8,259 nucleotides of DNA from NCBI GenBank assembly GCA_003483565.1, contig DMYZ01000152.1, forward strand, positions 1-8,259, read 5' to 3'. Origin of the DNA: Prevotella sp. Lineage in GTDB: Bacteria; Bacteroidota; Bacteroidia; Bacteroidales; Bacteroidaceae. The position numbers were made by a program, and so were the translations under genes. A model generated the notes under the pieces. The model had not been told where the DNA came from, did not search any database, and saw nothing but the letters and a program-made list of their open reading frames with translations. Of the stretch, positions 7,801 through 8,259 are shown in pieces (positions within the stretch are counted from its first letter, which is position 1; every line of letters starts with the position of its first letter).

Positions 7801-8259
7801 TCTCCATTAAGGTCAGAAATGGCACCTCCTTTTTCTCCTTTTATTTTAATGGTAACCCCTATCAAAGGCTCATTATTATCAGCATCATAAACATGTCCAA
7901 CCAACTTATGTTCTAATAAATTATTTTTGTTAGAACGTATTTGTGTTCCCATCACCAAATGTCTGTCTTTGACAATAATAGACTTACCTGTGATTTCATA
8001 GTCCAGATTCTGCCCAGCAAGAATCTGATCTACAACCTCTTTCAAAGGCTCATTATTAGCACTAACACTGATGATCTTTCCTGTATTGACTTTAGTTGAT
8101 CCTAAAATGAATGAATAACCTGTAATTTTTTCGACCTTAGCTATAGCCGTCTTAACAGATACATTCCTGACATTCAAAGAAACTTGCTGACCAAAAACAG
8201 ATATGCTGAAACAACAGGCCAAAAGTAAAGCCAGCAGATGTTTTCGTGGTAATTTTTTC
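4872..8259 (-). CDS. susC-like: SusC/RagA-family TonB-dependent outer-membrane glycan transporter with STN domain, start codon cut
   Basis: This is the TonB-powered beta-barrel that imports the oligosaccharide captured by the SusD partner. The frame stays open to the right edge. The last base gives a minus-strand G directly before AAA AAA TTA, so the true start is almost surely an ATG missing its first two bases; the protein would then have 1129 residues. Using that numbering, a signal peptide covers 1-24 (KKLPRKHLL..., ending SVFG before QQV). An STN (secretin/TonB short N-terminal) domain spans about 27-100. A CarboxypepD_reg-like beta-sandwich lies at about 120-190 (LVGHVYDADNNEPLIGVTI). 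Then come the SusC signature VVVGAGTQKR, the plug domain to about 324 with SVLKDASATAIYGARGANGV, and the barrel, ending in the usual aromatic QLKF strand. An EF-hand-like loop sits at 956-967. The STN domain implies control by a FecR-type anti-sigma and ECF sigma factor. Confidence 0.96.
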   Translation of the reverse strand, partial: KKLPRKHLLALLLACCFSISVFGQQVSLNVRNVSVKTAIAKVEKITGYSFILGSTKVNTGKIISVSANNEPLKEVVDQILAGQNLDYEITGKSIIVKDRHLVMGTQIRSNKNNLLEHKLVGHVYDADNNEPLIGVTIKIKGEKGGAISDLNGEYQINVNSRSELVFSYVGYKTKSVLVGDLGILDVKMESDNQILNGVVVVGAGTQKRISVTGAITSIGGGELRAPSASLTNNLAGQLAGVISMTSSGEPGSASDFYIRGVGTFGGRATPLILLDDVEISANDLNNIPAESIKTVSVLKDASATAIYGARGANGVMLITTKQGSENTKAQIHVTVENSCLKPTKKLQFVDGARYMELYNEADLARTPNATPRYSQTDIENTRNHVNPYLYPDIDWYKLLFKNSNMDQRVNVNIQGGGSRVTYYMSLQANHNTGLLRIPSYGPFKNNINQWRYVFQDNISYKVSPTTNIELRMNTQIGQDQGPGTRVTSLYYDTYAVSPVEFPALFPAEEGDKHLRYGNAFKSGSTLCTNPYAEMLSSFAQDNTSTINTSLHLMQDLGFLTKGLDVSVLVNWKNYFSTSYGEYMTPYFYRVQDGSWDPSQKVTDTTKYSLEQLQLGNDYINQDSSPSRYGDNTFYLDGRVNYHRSFGSHTISGLLMYMMREYRDAVLPHRNQGWSGRLTYDYEDKYLAEFNCGYNGTERLASGHRFEFFPAMSLGWVISGENFWKPISKYIDFLKLRGSYGLVGNDETGEYEDGVQHFLYINAVKTNVGRGAWFGSAHTAYWGGAVQAYAVENAHWERVKKFDVGVDMNLFNQIDIVFDYFHDKRDRILMQRATWPQVLGYGYVYTSYNDWPLTPWSNIGKVDNKGFELSVNWKKQIRKNFSFEFRGNFSYNKNKYVNKDEPNYPYSWQLQRGKPLSATYGYIAEGLFKDEQEIATSPAQTNFGSTVMPGDIKYRDVNGDGVINSEDRTMISPYGSTPRIQYGLGLDVTYRKFDGGVFFTGSAKRTIMIMNDMSPFGAVMGNGNNNVLKFIADNHWTVSNPNENAKYPRLGLNGTYTGNNLVSSSYWARNGSFIRWKTLEIGYSFPHCRVYFSGDNLAVWSPFKLWDPELSWNSYPLQRTFNIGAQLKF
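5361..5396 (-). other. EF-hand-like loop in the SusC barrel
   Basis: The twelve residues DVNGDGVINSED (956-967) have D, N, D, N and D at loop positions 1, 3, 5, 9 and 12, with Gly at 6, matching a canonical EF-hand loop. A similar segment, following GDIKYRD-type sequence, recurs across SusC-family proteins, so it is a family feature and supports the assignment. Metal binding in this protein is inferred. Confidence 0.7.
8190..8259 (-). other. SusC signal peptide running to the window edge
   Basis: The codons from 8258 down read KKLPRKHLLALLL and then ACCFSISVFG: a basic N-region, a hydrophobic core and a probable cleavage site before QQV. Base 8259 supplies the last G of the presumed ATG. The in-frame TTG at 8220-8222 lies inside the hydrophobic core (residue 14), and starting there would remove the basic N-region. 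Confidence 0.85.

Overview
The window is part of a polysaccharide utilisation locus (PUL) from a Bacteroidota bacterium, most likely a gut Bacteroides or close relative. The evidence is the adjacent SusC-like/SusD-like pair, the lipoprotein in the SusE/F position carrying tandem DUF1735-type domains, the AT-rich sequence and the lack of clear Shine-Dalgarno sites. Genus and substrate cannot be fixed from the sequence alone.

All four genes lie on the minus strand, so transcription runs from the right edge to the left. In transcription order they are: (1) a SusC-like TonB-dependent transporter (4872 to the right edge), complete except for the first two bases of its probable ATG; (2) a SusD-like glycan-binding lipoprotein (2915-4870), starting one base after the susC stop; (3) a surface lipoprotein (1293-2897) with two DUF1735-like domains and a C-terminal discoidin (F5/8 type C)-like domain, 17 bp further on; (4) after a 116-bp gap, the first 392 codons of a secreted protein with acidic calcium-binding-type loops (1-1176), which runs off the left edge. 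No RNA gene, mobile element or CRISPR array is visible, and no gene-free stretch exceeds 300 bases.

The proteins fit one uptake machine. The SusD-like lid and the DUF1735/discoidin lipoprotein capture a glycan at the cell surface. The SusC-like barrel imports it with TonB energy. The SusC-like protein has an N-terminal STN (secretin/TonB) domain, which in this phylum usually means signalling to a FecR-type anti-sigma factor and an ECF sigma factor. Those genes would be expected just beyond the right edge. The fourth protein is the least understood part: exported, unrecognised, and placed where PULs usually encode enzymes or accessory binding proteins. No recognisable glycoside hydrolase, lyase or sulfatase lies in the window.
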